Below, piece after piece: positions 23,354-31,624 of a stretch of DNA of 52,699 bases. Where the stretch lies: assembly GCA_947581795.1 (NCBI GenBank), contig CANPVS010000016.1, positions 1 to 52,699 of the forward strand. The letters run 5' to 3'. Source of the DNA: an uncultured Oscillospiraceae bacterium. GTDB lineage: Bacteria > Bacillota > Clostridia > Oscillospirales > Oscillospiraceae. The translations under genes and the position numbers were made by a program. Under the pieces are notes generated by a model. It searched no databases, had not been told where the DNA came from, and saw only the letters and a program-made list of their open reading frames with translations. Position 1 is the stretch's first letter. Every line of letters starts with the position of its first letter.

Positions 23354-24091
23354 ATGCACGGACCGTTTTACAGAACGGAGATCCTCCTGGGCCCGGATGC
23401 CATGGCGGTCATGGCCCGGTCCCGTGTGGCCGTGTTCGGCGTGGGCGGCGTGGGCGGCTATGTGTGCGAGGCCCTGGCCCGCAGCGGTCTGGGGGCCTTC
23501 GACCTGGTGGACAACGACAAGGTGGACCTGTCCAACCTGAACCGGCAGATCATCGCCACCGTTGACACCCTGGGCCGGCCCAAGACGGAGGCCATGAAGG
23601 AGCGTATCCTGTCCATCAACCCCCAGGCAAAGGTGGAGACCTACCGGCGCTTCGTCCTGCCGGACAACATCGACGACTTCCCCTTTGAGAAATACGACTA
23701 TGTGGTGGACGCGGTGGACACCGTGGCGGCAAAGCTGGCCCTGGCGGTGAAGTGCGACCAGACGGGCGTCCCCATCATCAGCTCCATGGGCGCTGGGAAC
23801 AAGCTGGACCCCACCGCCTTCCGGTCCGGGGATATCTACAAGACCCGGATGGACCCCCTGGCCAGGGCCATGCGCCGGGAGCTGAAAAAGCGGGGCATCA
23901 AAAGGCTCAAGACGGTATGGTCCGAGGAGGAACCCCTCCAGCCCGAGGGGACGCCGGAGGACGGCTCCCGCCCGGCCCCCGGCAGCGTGGCCTTCGTCCC
24001 CTCCGTGGCGGGGCTCATCATCGCCGGCGAGGTGGTAAAAGACCTGACGGAAAAAGCAAAAGAAAAGGAAAAAGAAAAAGAGGATAGCTGA
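23354..24091 (+). CDS. tcdA: tRNA threonylcarbamoyladenosine dehydratase TcdA
   Basis: An E1-like enzyme that uses ATP to cyclise t6A37 in tRNA to ct6A in the cytoplasm. The 245-residue protein has the N-terminal FYRTEILLGPDAM, the nucleotide loop VAVFGVGGVGGYVCEALARS, LVDNDKVDLSNLNRQI, and the GSVAFVPSVAGLIIAGEVVK end typical of the TcdA/CsdL group. The ATG at 23354 has AGGAGGGGAGC upstream. The C-terminus ends in an unusual Lys/Glu-only tail (KAKEKEKEKEDS). It is divergent from the peptide operon and followed by a strong hairpin, so it is a single-gene unit. Confidence 0.93.
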   Translation: MHGPFYRTEILLGPDAMAVMARSRVAVFGVGGVGGYVCEALARSGLGAFDLVDNDKVDLSNLNRQIIATVDTLGRPKTEAMKERILSINPQAKVETYRRFVLPDNIDDFPFEKYDYVVDAVDTVAAKLALAVKCDQTGVPIISSMGAGNKLDPTAFRSGDIYKTRMDPLARAMRRELKKRGIKRLKTVWSEEEPLQPEGTPEDGSRPAPGSVAFVPSVAGLIIAGEVVKDLTEKAKEKEKEKEDS

Positions 24092-24094
24092 CCA

Positions 24095-24139
24095 TTCGTC
24101 CCTCCCTCCGGAGCGCCAACGCCCGGAGGGAGGGACGAA
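24095..24139 (+). terminator. Strong hairpin after tcdA
   Basis: A perfect 17-bp stem (24095-24111 with 24123-24139) with an 11-base loop, 4 bases after the tcdA stop codon. A-rich rather than T-rich sequence follows, so termination on the plus strand is plausible but not classical. Confidence 0.6.
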
Positions 24140-24160
24140 ACACATAAAAACACATTTTTA

Positions 24161-24189
24161 TTGCGAAGGAAAAACCTGTATGGTATAAT
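24161..24189 (+). promoter_or_regulatory. Promoter of the solute-binding protein/Cache-MscS operon
   Basis: TTGCGA (24161-24166) and TATAAT (24184-24189) with a 17-base spacer and a TGG before the -10. The 5' leader is about 90 bases. Confidence 0.75.
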
Positions 24190-24282
24190 ATAGTTTGGTG
24201 TATACTGTGGCGGTATTGTGACGTGCAGCCGCCCGTGGTCAATATTGTTGTTTATGTCTTTCAGGGAAGGACGGTCGGAAAG

Positions 24283-25038
24283 ATGAAGAAGAACCGTATA
24301 GTGCCGCTGCTCTTGCTGGCCGCGCTGGCCGTGGGGCTGTTCCCCGGCGGGCGGGCTCTGGCGGCGGAGACCACGCTGACGGTGGGCGTTCGGGACGACA
24401 TCGTGAATTTCAGCTACCTGAACGAGACCACCGGGAAATACTACGGGCTGGAGATAGACCTGGCCCGGGAGCTGGGCAAACGCCTGGGCCGGGAGGACGT
24501 GCAGTTCGTCACCGTGACCCCGGCCACCCGCCGGGAGACGCTGGAGAGCGGCCAGGTGGACTGCCTCATCGCCTGCTACTCCATCACCGACGCGCGCAAA
24601 GAGGTGTTCGACTTCTCCGAGCCCTATTATCACGATGACACCGTGTTCATGGTCCAGCGCTCCTCCCTGTTCACCGCCCCGGAGGACCTTGCGGGCATGA
24701 CCGTGGGCGTGCTGGCCGGGTCCAACGCCGGGGAACTGGTGACCGCCGCCATGGAGGCCATCGACCCGGATAAGGGCGTGAAGCTCCGGGAGGGCGAGGA
24801 CTACCAGGCGCTGTCCGACGACCTGGAGCGGGGCGCGGTGGACGCGGTGTGCATGGACGGCTGCATCGCCCAGGCGTACATGAACGAGGACCGGCTCTAC
24901 CTGCCCGGGTCCCTGGCCGCGCAGTATTACGGCGTGGCCACGCAGAAGGATTCCAAGCTGAGCGGCCAGGTGGCCAAGGCCATAGAGGACATGCTCGCCG
25001 ACGGCACGGTGGACGCGCTCGTCGACAAGTGGGACTGA
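24283..25038 (+). CDS. Extracellular solute-binding protein, amino-acid type (family 3)
   Basis: A 251-residue secreted binding protein. A Sec signal peptide (KKNRIVPLLLLAALAVGLFP, cut near ALAAE) lacks a lipobox Cys, so the mature form would be free or held by a partner. The SBP_bac_3 fold is seen in LTVGVRDDIVNFSYL, YYGLEIDLARELGKRLG, and CYSITDARKEVFDFSEPYY. It lacks any ABC permease or ATPase neighbour; instead a Cache-MscS channel begins 10 bases after its stop. That points to sensing rather than import. The ATG has GGTCGGAAAG upstream, a modest site. Confidence 0.87.
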   Translation: MKKNRIVPLLLLAALAVGLFPGGRALAAETTLTVGVRDDIVNFSYLNETTGKYYGLEIDLARELGKRLGREDVQFVTVTPATRRETLESGQVDCLIACYSITDARKEVFDFSEPYYHDDTVFMVQRSSLFTAPEDLAGMTVGVLAGSNAGELVTAAMEAIDPDKGVKLREGEDYQALSDDLERGAVDAVCMDGCIAQAYMNEDRLYLPGSLAAQYYGVATQKDSKLSGQVAKAIEDMLADGTVDALVDKWD

Positions 25039-25048
25039 GGGGGCTGCC

Positions 25049-28000
25049 ATGGATAAGCTGAAGAAAAAAACGATCGCCGCGGTGCTCGTCGCGGCGCTGT
25101 GCCTGTTGCTGCTGGGCGGGTACCTGGTGCTCATGCAGAACCACCTGTCGGTGGAGCAGCAGCGCCAGGATACGGAGCAGAAGATGGTCCAGCTCCGGGA
25201 GCTCATCGCCTCCTCCGAGCTGGCCGCCGACCAGGTCCGCCAGACCTATGACGACATCTATAAGTCCAAAGCCATGAGCCTGGCCTTCCTCATCCGGCAG
25301 AAGGTGGACCCGGAGCTGAACCGGCCCATCATGGAGACTTACCGGAAGCTTTTGGACGTGGACAACGTGTTCGTCCTGGACAAGAGCGGCATTATCATCT
25401 ATCAGGCCCGGCCCGCGGGCGTGGACTTCACCCGTGCCAGGTTCAACCAGCTCCGGACCGTGTTCCGCGACGCCGACCCCTCCGACGCGTTCCAGGTGGA
25501 CATCGGCGACACCCATCTGCGCTATTACGGCGCCTGGGTCACTCCCTATGTCATGGCGGTGGTGGCCCAGGACCCGGCGGAGCTGAACGAGATGGTGGCC
25601 GATACCGCCTCCTGGGAGAGCATGCTGGGGGGCGTGTCGGTGGGCCTGAACGGCTATGCCTTCGCCGTCTCCGCTAAGGACTATACGTTCCTCTATCACC
25701 CTGATGAGGCCCTGATCGGCCTGGACGCGCTGGACGCGGGGATAAACGTGGAAGACCTGGACGACGGCAACTGCGCCTGGATGACCGTGAACGGGGAGGA
25801 CCTCTATTGCGGCGTGGTCCGCGCGGACGACGCCTATGTCCTGTGCGCCGTGAGCCGGGGGGAGATAAACTCCGCCAACGCCATCACTGTCATCATCGTA
25901 CTGTTTGTGTTCTTCACCGTCATCACCCTGGTGGTCCTGTACGCCATCCTCCTGCTGCGGGAGGAGCGGCGCGCCGGCTCCGCCGGGGGAGACTGGAAGA
26001 CCATGGGCTCCTGGCGGTTCAACAAAAAGGTGGGCCGGAAGATTGCCACCGTGTCCGTCGTCGGACTGGCGGCTATCCTGGTCATCTCCTATTACATGCA
26101 GACCCTGTTCTCCATGTCCCGGGCCTCCGTCGCCAACGCCCAGCGCCTGGAGGAGATCGACACAGAGCTGGAGCGCAACAGCCGGAAGGTGGACCAGCTC
26201 ACCGCCCGCTACGACAAGAGCTATATAAGCAAGGGCCAGGTAGCCGCCTATATCCTGAACCAGCGGCCCGACCTGCTGACCCGGGACGCCGTGACCCGCA
26301 TGAGCCGGGCCCTGGGCGTGGAGTACACCTACGTCTTTGACAAGAACGGGGACCTTCTGGTCACCGACTCCCCCTACACCGGATTCACCCTCAGCGACGA
26401 CCCCAGCGAGCAGTCCTACGCCTTCCGCTCCCTGCTGCAGGGCGTGCCCTACCTGGTCCAGGAGGCCAGGCAGGACGACGTGGGCGTCTATCGCCAGTAT
26501 GTGGGCGTGACCATCCGGGACGAGGCGGACAACGCCAACGGCTTCGTGCAGATCTCCGTGCTGCCGGAGCTTCTGGAAGGCGCCGTGGAGCAGATGGGCC
26601 TGGACACCATCCTGCAGAACGTCCATGTGGGCGTCAATGGCTTTGCCTTCGCCGTGGACCGGGACACCAGGAACTTCATCTACTATCCCGACGAGCGCTA
26701 TATCGGCCGCAGCGCCCTGGACCAGGGCATGGAGGAGGCCCAGTTCCAGGACGGGGACAGCGGCTATGTGAAGCTGGGCCTGGACAAGTACTACGCCGCC
26801 GCCATGGAGACGGACGACGCGTTCATCTATGTGGCCCGGCCGGCGGCGGAGCTTTCCGGCGACCGGGTGCTCATCAGCCTGTCCTCCGTGGGGGCCAGCA
26901 TGCTGTGCCTGGCTCTGGTGTGGCTGCTGCTCTGCTTTGAGCGGACCGGCGCGGCCGCAGAGGGCGCGGCGGGCAAAAAGGCCGCTGCCAGCGGTAAGAG
27001 GGCCCGGATGGTGGACGTGGTCATGCCCGACGGCTCGGTGAAGAAGACCGAGAGCGCCTTCAGCCGGTGGAGCAACGAGACCATGGGCTGGGGCGAGATG
27101 ACGCCGGAACAGAAAACGACCATGGTGATGAAGCTGCTGCTGGGCGTGCTGGCGGCGTTCATCGTGCTGGCCGTGGCCAACAAGGACTCCGCCTTCACCT
27201 CCACCAGCGTGTTCCGCTACGTCCTGGGCGGCACCTGGACCCGGGGCGTGAACGTGTTCGCCATCACCGCCAACATCATGATCCTGTGTGTGGTGAGCGT
27301 AGTGAGCATGCTCCTGCGGTTCCTTTTGAAGCTCCTGAGCCGGAGCATGAACGCCCGGGGCGAGACGGTGGTGCGCCTCATCAACAACCTGGTGAAATAC
27401 GTGTCCGTGATCGTGGCGCTGTACTTCTGCTTCGCCATGTTCGGCGTGGACACCGCCACCCTGCTGGCCTCCGCCGGTATTTTGAGCCTGGTCATCGGCC
27501 TGGGCGCCCAGGACCTGGTGAAGGACATTGTGGCGGGCCTGTTCATCATCTTCGAGGGCGAGTTCCGGGTGGGCGACATCGTCACCATCGGGGACTGGCG
27601 CGGCACGGTGGTGGAGATTGGCGTGCGCACCACCAAGATCGAGGAGCCCGGCAAGAACATCAAGATCATCAACAACAGCGCTATCTCCAACGTCATCAAC
27701 ATGACCCGGAAGGAGTCCTTCGCTGCCTGCGATATCGGCATCGAGTACGGCGAGAGCCTGGAGCGGGTGGAGGCCATCCTGAAGGAGGAGCTTCCCAACG
27801 TGCGCAAGCACCTGCCCAAGATCACCGACGGCCCCTTCTACAAAGGCGTGGCCGAGCTGGGCGACTCCGGCGTGATCATCAAGATCGTGGCCCAGTGTGC
27901 CGAGGGCGACCGCATCCAGATGGTCAGGGACCTGAACCGGGAGATGAAGCTCATCTTCGACAAGCACAAGATCAACGTGCCCTTCCCGCAGGTGGTGGTC

Positions 28001-28114
28001 AACCAGCCGGTGGAGTTTTTGGAGGCCACCGAGTGGCAGAAGCGCCAGGCGGAGAAATTCGCCAAGGAGCAGGAAGAGCTCAGCAAAAACATAGAGACCA
28101 CATTCCCGAACTGA
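25049..28114 (+). CDS. Double-Cache sensor fused to an MscS-type channel
   Basis: A 1021-residue membrane protein. In order: TM helix (8-30), a first extracytoplasmic Cache-like region (about 35-275), two TM helices, a second Cache-like region (about 355-615, with the repeated V-N-G-F/Y-A-F-A-V motif seen in both), another TM, a cytoplasmic linker, then several TM helices and an MscS domain. The pore helix is LLASAGILSLVIGLGAQDLV, followed by DIVAGLFIIFEGEFRVGDIV and the beta domain. MscS channels release solutes under tension; here ligand binding outside may gate or tune it. The upstream binding protein is a likely partner. Family domains are clear, the combined function is inference. Confidence 0.85.
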   Translation: MDKLKKKTIAAVLVAALCLLLLGGYLVLMQNHLSVEQQRQDTEQKMVQLRELIASSELAADQVRQTYDDIYKSKAMSLAFLIRQKVDPELNRPIMETYRKLLDVDNVFVLDKSGIIIYQARPAGVDFTRARFNQLRTVFRDADPSDAFQVDIGDTHLRYYGAWVTPYVMAVVAQDPAELNEMVADTASWESMLGGVSVGLNGYAFAVSAKDYTFLYHPDEALIGLDALDAGINVEDLDDGNCAWMTVNGEDLYCGVVRADDAYVLCAVSRGEINSANAITVIIVLFVFFTVITLVVLYAILLLREERRAGSAGGDWKTMGSWRFNKKVGRKIATVSVVGLAAILVISYYMQTLFSMSRASVANAQRLEEIDTELERNSRKVDQLTARYDKSYISKGQVAAYILNQRPDLLTRDAVTRMSRALGVEYTYVFDKNGDLLVTDSPYTGFTLSDDPSEQSYAFRSLLQGVPYLVQEARQDDVGVYRQYVGVTIRDEADNANGFVQISVLPELLEGAVEQMGLDTILQNVHVGVNGFAFAVDRDTRNFIYYPDERYIGRSALDQGMEEAQFQDGDSGYVKLGLDKYYAAAMETDDAFIYVARPAAELSGDRVLISLSSVGASMLCLALVWLLLCFERTGAAAEGAAGKKAAASGKRARMVDVVMPDGSVKKTESAFSRWSNETMGWGEMTPEQKTTMVMKLLLGVLAAFIVLAVANKDSAFTSTSVFRYVLGGTWTRGVNVFAITANIMILCVVSVVSMLLRFLLKLLSRSMNARGETVVRLINNLVKYVSVIVALYFCFAMFGVDTATLLASAGILSLVIGLGAQDLVKDIVAGLFIIFEGEFRVGDIVTIGDWRGTVVEIGVRTTKIEEPGKNIKIINNSAISNVINMTRKESFAACDIGIEYGESLERVEAILKEELPNVRKHLPKITDGPFYKGVAELGDSGVIIKIVAQCAEGDRIQMVRDLNREMKLIFDKHKINVPFPQVVVNQPVEFLEATEWQKRQAEKFAKEQEELSKNIETTFPN

Positions 28115-28224
28115 CTGCATAAATACATATCGCAGGAAAGGAGGGTGAGCGAATCTCCGCGCCGCCCCGGTGGGGCGTACAGGATAAATCGAAAAAACTC
28201 TTTTTGAAAAGAAAGGAACAACCA

Positions 28225-28626
28225 ATGAAAGCACCCAATACACTTCTGAAAGTCATCAGCATTCTCTTCGTCATCCTTGGCATCGTCGGCATCGTGCTCG
28301 CCCTGCTGGTCGCCATCCTGGGCGGCGCCATCCTGGCCTCCATCACGGAGAACCTGGGCTTCGGCGTGGCCGTGGGCGGCGTCATAACGGTCATACTCGT
28401 CGGCGAGGGCGTGTTCGACCTGGTGGCCGGCATCCTGGGCCTGAAGGGCAAGATCACCGCCTGCAAGGTGCTGGGCTTCATCATCCTCATCGGCTCCGTG
28501 CTGGGCGCGCTCCTGAACATCTCCCTCTTTGACAGCGCCCTCAGCATCATCATCACCGTGGCTGTCACCCTGATCCTGCCCGTGCTGTATCTCGTGGGCG
28601 CCTTCAAGGGCCTGGCGGACGCGTAA
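28225..28626 (+). CDS. Small four-helix membrane protein
   Basis: A 133-residue hydrophobic protein with four predicted helices: VISILFVILGIVGIVLALLV, the glycine-rich GFGVAVGGVITVILVGEGVF, LGFIILIGSVLGALLNISLF and IIITVAVTLILPVLYLVGAF. The ATG at 28225 has AAAGGAACAACC upstream; an earlier TTG frame extension is unlikely. It follows the channel gene by 110 bases and precedes the LURP-one gene by 35, so a shared transcript is possible. No family is recognised and no functional residues stand out. Confidence 0.72.
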   Translation: MKAPNTLLKVISILFVILGIVGIVLALLVAILGGAILASITENLGFGVAVGGVITVILVGEGVFDLVAGILGLKGKITACKVLGFIILIGSVLGALLNISLFDSALSIIITVAVTLILPVLYLVGAFKGLADA

Positions 28627-28661
28627 GCGGGCCGTAACATCTATTTCAAGGAGGGAACGCT

Positions 28662-29219
28662 ATGCTTCTGCACGCCAAGAGCAAGATGCTCTCCATCCAC
28701 AAAAAGATGGAGATCATGAACGAGGCCGACGAGGTCATGTACACGGTGGAGAGCAAAGCCATCTCTATCCATGACACCACCTATGTCCGCAATGCCGCGG
28801 GCGAGCCCATCGCCACCATCACCCATAAGCCCATCTCCCTGCACGAGACCCATATCATCGAGTTCGCCGACGGCGAGCAGGTGGAGGTCCGCACGGAGTG
28901 GTTCCACGTGATGAAGGACGTCATTGATCTGGAGGGCCTGGGCTGGCAGCTGCGGGGCGACGTGCTCCAGCACAACTACGAGTTCGTCAACCAGCTGGGG
29001 GCCGTCCTGGCCCGGACCCACCAGAAGTGGGTGTCCCTGCACGACGTGTACTATATCGACGTGCTGGACGAGAGCCAGCTGGACCGGATCGTGGCCATCT
29101 ACGTGGCCCTGGAGCGCATCATCCGGGAGCGGGAGATCCGCCGGGAGAACGAGTCCTCCGCGGCCGCGATGGGCGGCGCCGCCGCCATGAACAACGGCGG
29201 CAACAACGGCAATCCGTAA
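28662..29219 (+). CDS. LURP-one-related protein
   Basis: A 185-residue soluble protein of the LURP-one-related (Tubby-like barrel) family. The repeated strands MLSIHKKMEIMNEADEVMYT, AISIHDTTYVRN, PISLHETHIIEF and WVSLHDVYYIDV show the barrel hairpins. The C-terminal tail SSAAAMGGAAAMNNGGNNG is low-complexity and disordered. The family's role in bacteria is unknown; a link to membrane lipids has been suggested from the Tubby-like fold. AAGGAGGG lies upstream of the ATG, and a terminator follows. Confidence 0.82.
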   Translation: MLLHAKSKMLSIHKKMEIMNEADEVMYTVESKAISIHDTTYVRNAAGEPIATITHKPISLHETHIIEFADGEQVEVRTEWFHVMKDVIDLEGLGWQLRGDVLQHNYEFVNQLGAVLARTHQKWVSLHDVYYIDVLDESQLDRIVAIYVALERIIREREIRRENESSAAAMGGAAAMNNGGNNGNP

Positions 29220-29230
29220 ACAGGAAAAGA

Positions 29231-29258
29231 GCCCCGCGTCAAGGCGGGGCCCTTTCTT
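29231..29258 (+). terminator. Terminator after the LURP-one gene
   Basis: A 7-bp GC stem (GCCCCGC 29231-29237 with GCGGGGC 29244-29250) followed by CCTTTCTT. Confidence 0.7.
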
Positions 29259-29282
29259 GAAAAAAGAGAAGGAGAACTAAAA

Positions 29283-29984
29283 ATGAACAGTATGAAAAAG
29301 TATGTGGCCGAGTTCATCGGCACCTGCGTACTGGTGGTCATGGGCTGCGGCACCGCCATGCTGGTGGGCTGCGACGCGGCCGCCGGCGGCGGGTACATCC
29401 TGACCGCCCTGGCCTTCGGCCTGGTCATCGTGGGCATGGCCTACTGCGTGGGCAACGTGTCCGGCTGCCACATCAACCCGGCGGTGAGCCTGGGCGTTCT
29501 GATGAGCGGCGGCATGAGCGGCAAGGACTTCATCGGCTACATAATCAGCCAGTGCCTGGGCGCCCTGGCCGGCGCGGGCATCCTGGCCGCCATCTTCAAC
29601 CTGGGCGGCGTCACCGACATGACCGGCGGCTTTGGCACCAACAGTCTGGGCGGCGTGGGCGGCAGCGCCGCGGCGGGCATGCTGGTGGAGGTGGTCCTGA
29701 CCTTCATCTTCGTGCTCACCATCCTGGGCGTCACCGACAGCAAGGCCGGCCACGGCTCCTTTGGCGGCCTGGTCATCGGCCTGACCCTGACCCTGGTCCA
29801 CATCCTGGGCATCGGCCTCACCGGCACCTCCGTGAACCCCGCCCGCAGCTTCGGCCCCGCCGTGGTGGCCGCCATCACAGGCAACAGCGCTCCCATGGGC
29901 TGCCTGTGGGTGTTCATCGTGGGACCCTTTGTGGGCGCCGCTCTGGCCGCCCTGGTCTACAAGTTCATCGCCAGCGACAAGTAA
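29283..29984 (+). CDS. Aquaporin (MIP family)
   Basis: A 233-residue channel for water or small neutral solutes in the cytoplasmic membrane. Both hemipore motifs are intact: HINPAVSLG after the second helix and SVNPARSFGP after the fifth, the latter with the aquaporin-type Arg of the selectivity filter. Six helices are visible and the length matches AqpZ-type water channels rather than glycerol facilitators, which are longer. GAGAAGGAGAAC lies before the ATG. A strong terminator follows its stop. Confidence 0.93.
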   Translation: MNSMKKYVAEFIGTCVLVVMGCGTAMLVGCDAAAGGGYILTALAFGLVIVGMAYCVGNVSGCHINPAVSLGVLMSGGMSGKDFIGYIISQCLGALAGAGILAAIFNLGGVTDMTGGFGTNSLGGVGGSAAAGMLVEVVLTFIFVLTILGVTDSKAGHGSFGGLVIGLTLTLVHILGIGLTGTSVNPARSFGPAVVAAITGNSAPMGCLWVFIVGPFVGAALAALVYKFIASDK

Positions 29985-29990
29985 AAAAGA

Positions 29991-30021
29991 AACGGGAACG
30001 GCCCGGCGGGCCGTTCCCGTT
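29991..30021. terminator. Hairpin between convergent aquaporin and PH-domain genes
   Basis: A perfect 14-bp stem (29991-30004 with 30008-30021). The left side is preceded by AAAAAAG, giving T residues on the minus strand, so it may serve the PH-domain gene as well. Confidence 0.7.
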
Positions 30022-30037
30022 ACAATGTGATCGCTGT

Positions 30038-30574
30038 TCAGCGCCGGGACCGCTCCGCGGTCCGGTAGGCCCTCACAATGGCGTGGGCCAGGGCCTGGGT
30101 ATGCCGCCGGTCCGCTTCCGTCTGGGCCAGCTCCAGCTGGCGGGTCAGCGCGTCCCGGAACTTCACCGCGGAGGGGATATAGGGGAATTCAAACTGGCTG
30201 CCCGCGGTGGTGATGGTGACCGTTCCCCGGCCTGTGAGCCGCCCCAGAGGGGTCTGCTCCACGTACACGCCGCCCACCCGGTCCAGGGGCACGTCCAGCG
30301 TCTTGGTCACCAGGATGCCCGCCTCGCCGTAGATGCGCTTGTCGGTGAGCATCAGGTAGGTGGCCAGCCGGGGGGCGAAGAACCGCACGCCCCAGAGGCC
30401 GAAGGCCACCATGATCAGCCGGACCACCAGGGTGTCCTCCCCGTGGGCCTGGATGGTGTGCCACAGGGCGATATAGCCCGCCAGCACCAACGCCGGCAGG
30501 ATGAAGCTGGTCCACCGGGACTTGGCCATCAATATGAGCTTTTCGCCCTCGGCCAGCTCGCTTTTTCGTGCCAT
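30038..30574 (-). CDS. Membrane protein with bacterial PH domain
   Basis: A 178-residue protein with two N-terminal helices (TSFILPALVLAGYIALWH and LVVRLIMVAFGLWGVRFF) and a YdbT/bPH2-type pleckstrin-like domain: TYLMLTDKRIYGEAGILVTK, TLDVPLDRVGGVYVEQT, GTVTITTAG. A C-terminal amphipathic helix follows. Such proteins sit in the membrane with the domain in the cytoplasm; their role is poorly known. The start ATG has GGAGG 5 bases upstream. Convergent with the aquaporin gene. Confidence 0.82.
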   Translation of the reverse strand: MARKSELAEGEKLILMAKSRWTSFILPALVLAGYIALWHTIQAHGEDTLVVRLIMVAFGLWGVRFFAPRLATYLMLTDKRIYGEAGILVTKTLDVPLDRVGGVYVEQTPLGRLTGRGTVTITTAGSQFEFPYIPSAVKFRDALTRQLELAQTEADRRHTQALAHAIVRAYRTAERSRR

Positions 30575-30694
30575 TCGTGTTTACCTCCGATGAAACGGAT
30601 GTATCATTACTTTGTATAATTCTATGATAGCAAGACGCGGACGGTTTTTCAAGCCGTTGCTTGCCCGAATGCCAAACTTACGTGGAGGCTCTCT

Positions 30695-31579
30695 ATGCGT
30701 CGTTCCGGTCCCAAAAATTTGCCTGTCATCGTCGTGACCGTACTGGCCACGGCCGTTGCCGTTGCTATGGGGGCGCTCCTGTGGGTGAGCACGGGCTTTG
30801 CCTCCGCGAGGCCGACTCCCACGGCGGCCCCCCGCAACACCGCCTCTCCGGCGTTCACACTGCCGCCCACCGCGGCCCCCACGGCTTCGCCGTCTCCCAC
30901 GCCAAAGCCGACGCCTGAACCGACCGCCACGCCGGAGCCCACGCCGGTTCCCGTGGAGCTGGGCGAGACGGAGGACGCGGGCCAGGAGTACATCGACAAG
31001 ATGGTGTTTTTGGGGGACAGCACCACCTATTGGCTGGCGGGGTATAATGTGCTCCCCTTCACCCAGGTGTGGACGGACTCCATCGGCACCATGAGCCTCT
31101 TTAACTGGGAGATAGACCCTATCAACTACTATGACCCGGCCAGTCCCACCGCGCCGGTGAGCCTCTTTATCCCCGACTGCGCCGCCCGGCGGCAGCCGGA
31201 ATACCTGGTCATCACCCTGGGCCTCAACGGCATCGCGTTTTTGGATGAACAGGAGTTCAGGGACTACTACCTGGATATGCTGGACGCCATCATGGCCGCC
31301 AGCCCCGACACCAAGATCATCTGCCAGTCCATCTTCCCGGTGATCGACAGCCGGGTCCCCAAGGGCATCAGCAACGAGAAGATCAACGCCGCCAACAAAT
31401 GGATCTATTCCATGGCGGAGGAAAAAGGACTCCGGTATCTCAACGCCCACGACGTTCTCATGGACGAGAACGGCCAGCTCCGGCTGGATTACACCGACGA
31501 CACCGCCATGGGCATCCACATGAATACCACCGGCCTCAACGCCATGCTCATGAACATCCGCACCCACGCGTGGCAGTGA
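30695..31579 (+). CDS. Secreted SGNH/GDSL hydrolase
   Basis: A 294-residue surface or secreted esterase-like protein. An N-terminal helix (LPVIVVTVLATAVAVAMGAL) anchors or exports it, followed by a Pro/Thr/Ser-rich stalk (about 40-88). The SGNH domain has the nucleophile block MVFLGDSTTYWL, an Asn block in ITLGLNGIAFL, and the catalytic His in GIHMNTTGLN. The likely substrate is an O-acetyl or acyl group on a cell-surface glycan; this is from family knowledge only. A weak GGAGGC site precedes the ATG, and a terminator follows. Confidence 0.85.
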   Translation: MRRSGPKNLPVIVVTVLATAVAVAMGALLWVSTGFASARPTPTAAPRNTASPAFTLPPTAAPTASPSPTPKPTPEPTATPEPTPVPVELGETEDAGQEYIDKMVFLGDSTTYWLAGYNVLPFTQVWTDSIGTMSLFNWEIDPINYYDPASPTAPVSLFIPDCAARRQPEYLVITLGLNGIAFLDEQEFRDYYLDMLDAIMAASPDTKIICQSIFPVIDSRVPKGISNEKINAANKWIYSMAEEKGLRYLNAHDVLMDENGQLRLDYTDDTAMGIHMNTTGLNAMLMNIRTHAWQ

Positions 31580-31599
31580 GCGAAAAACAGTCTATCCAA

Positions 31600-31624
31600 G
31601 CCTCCGGCTCCGCCGGAGGCTTTT
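31600..31624. terminator. Terminator between convergent SGNH and MATE genes
   Basis: A 9-bp stem (GCCTCCGGC 31600-31608 with GCCGGAGGC 31612-31620) followed by TTTT on the plus strand. Confidence 0.72.

Noticed and set aside
24671-28243. A 1190-codon open frame on the minus strand opposite the channel gene
   Set aside because: It is the antisense of two well-supported genes in GC-rich DNA, is His/Val/Gly-rich without domain patterns, and lacks a ribosome site.
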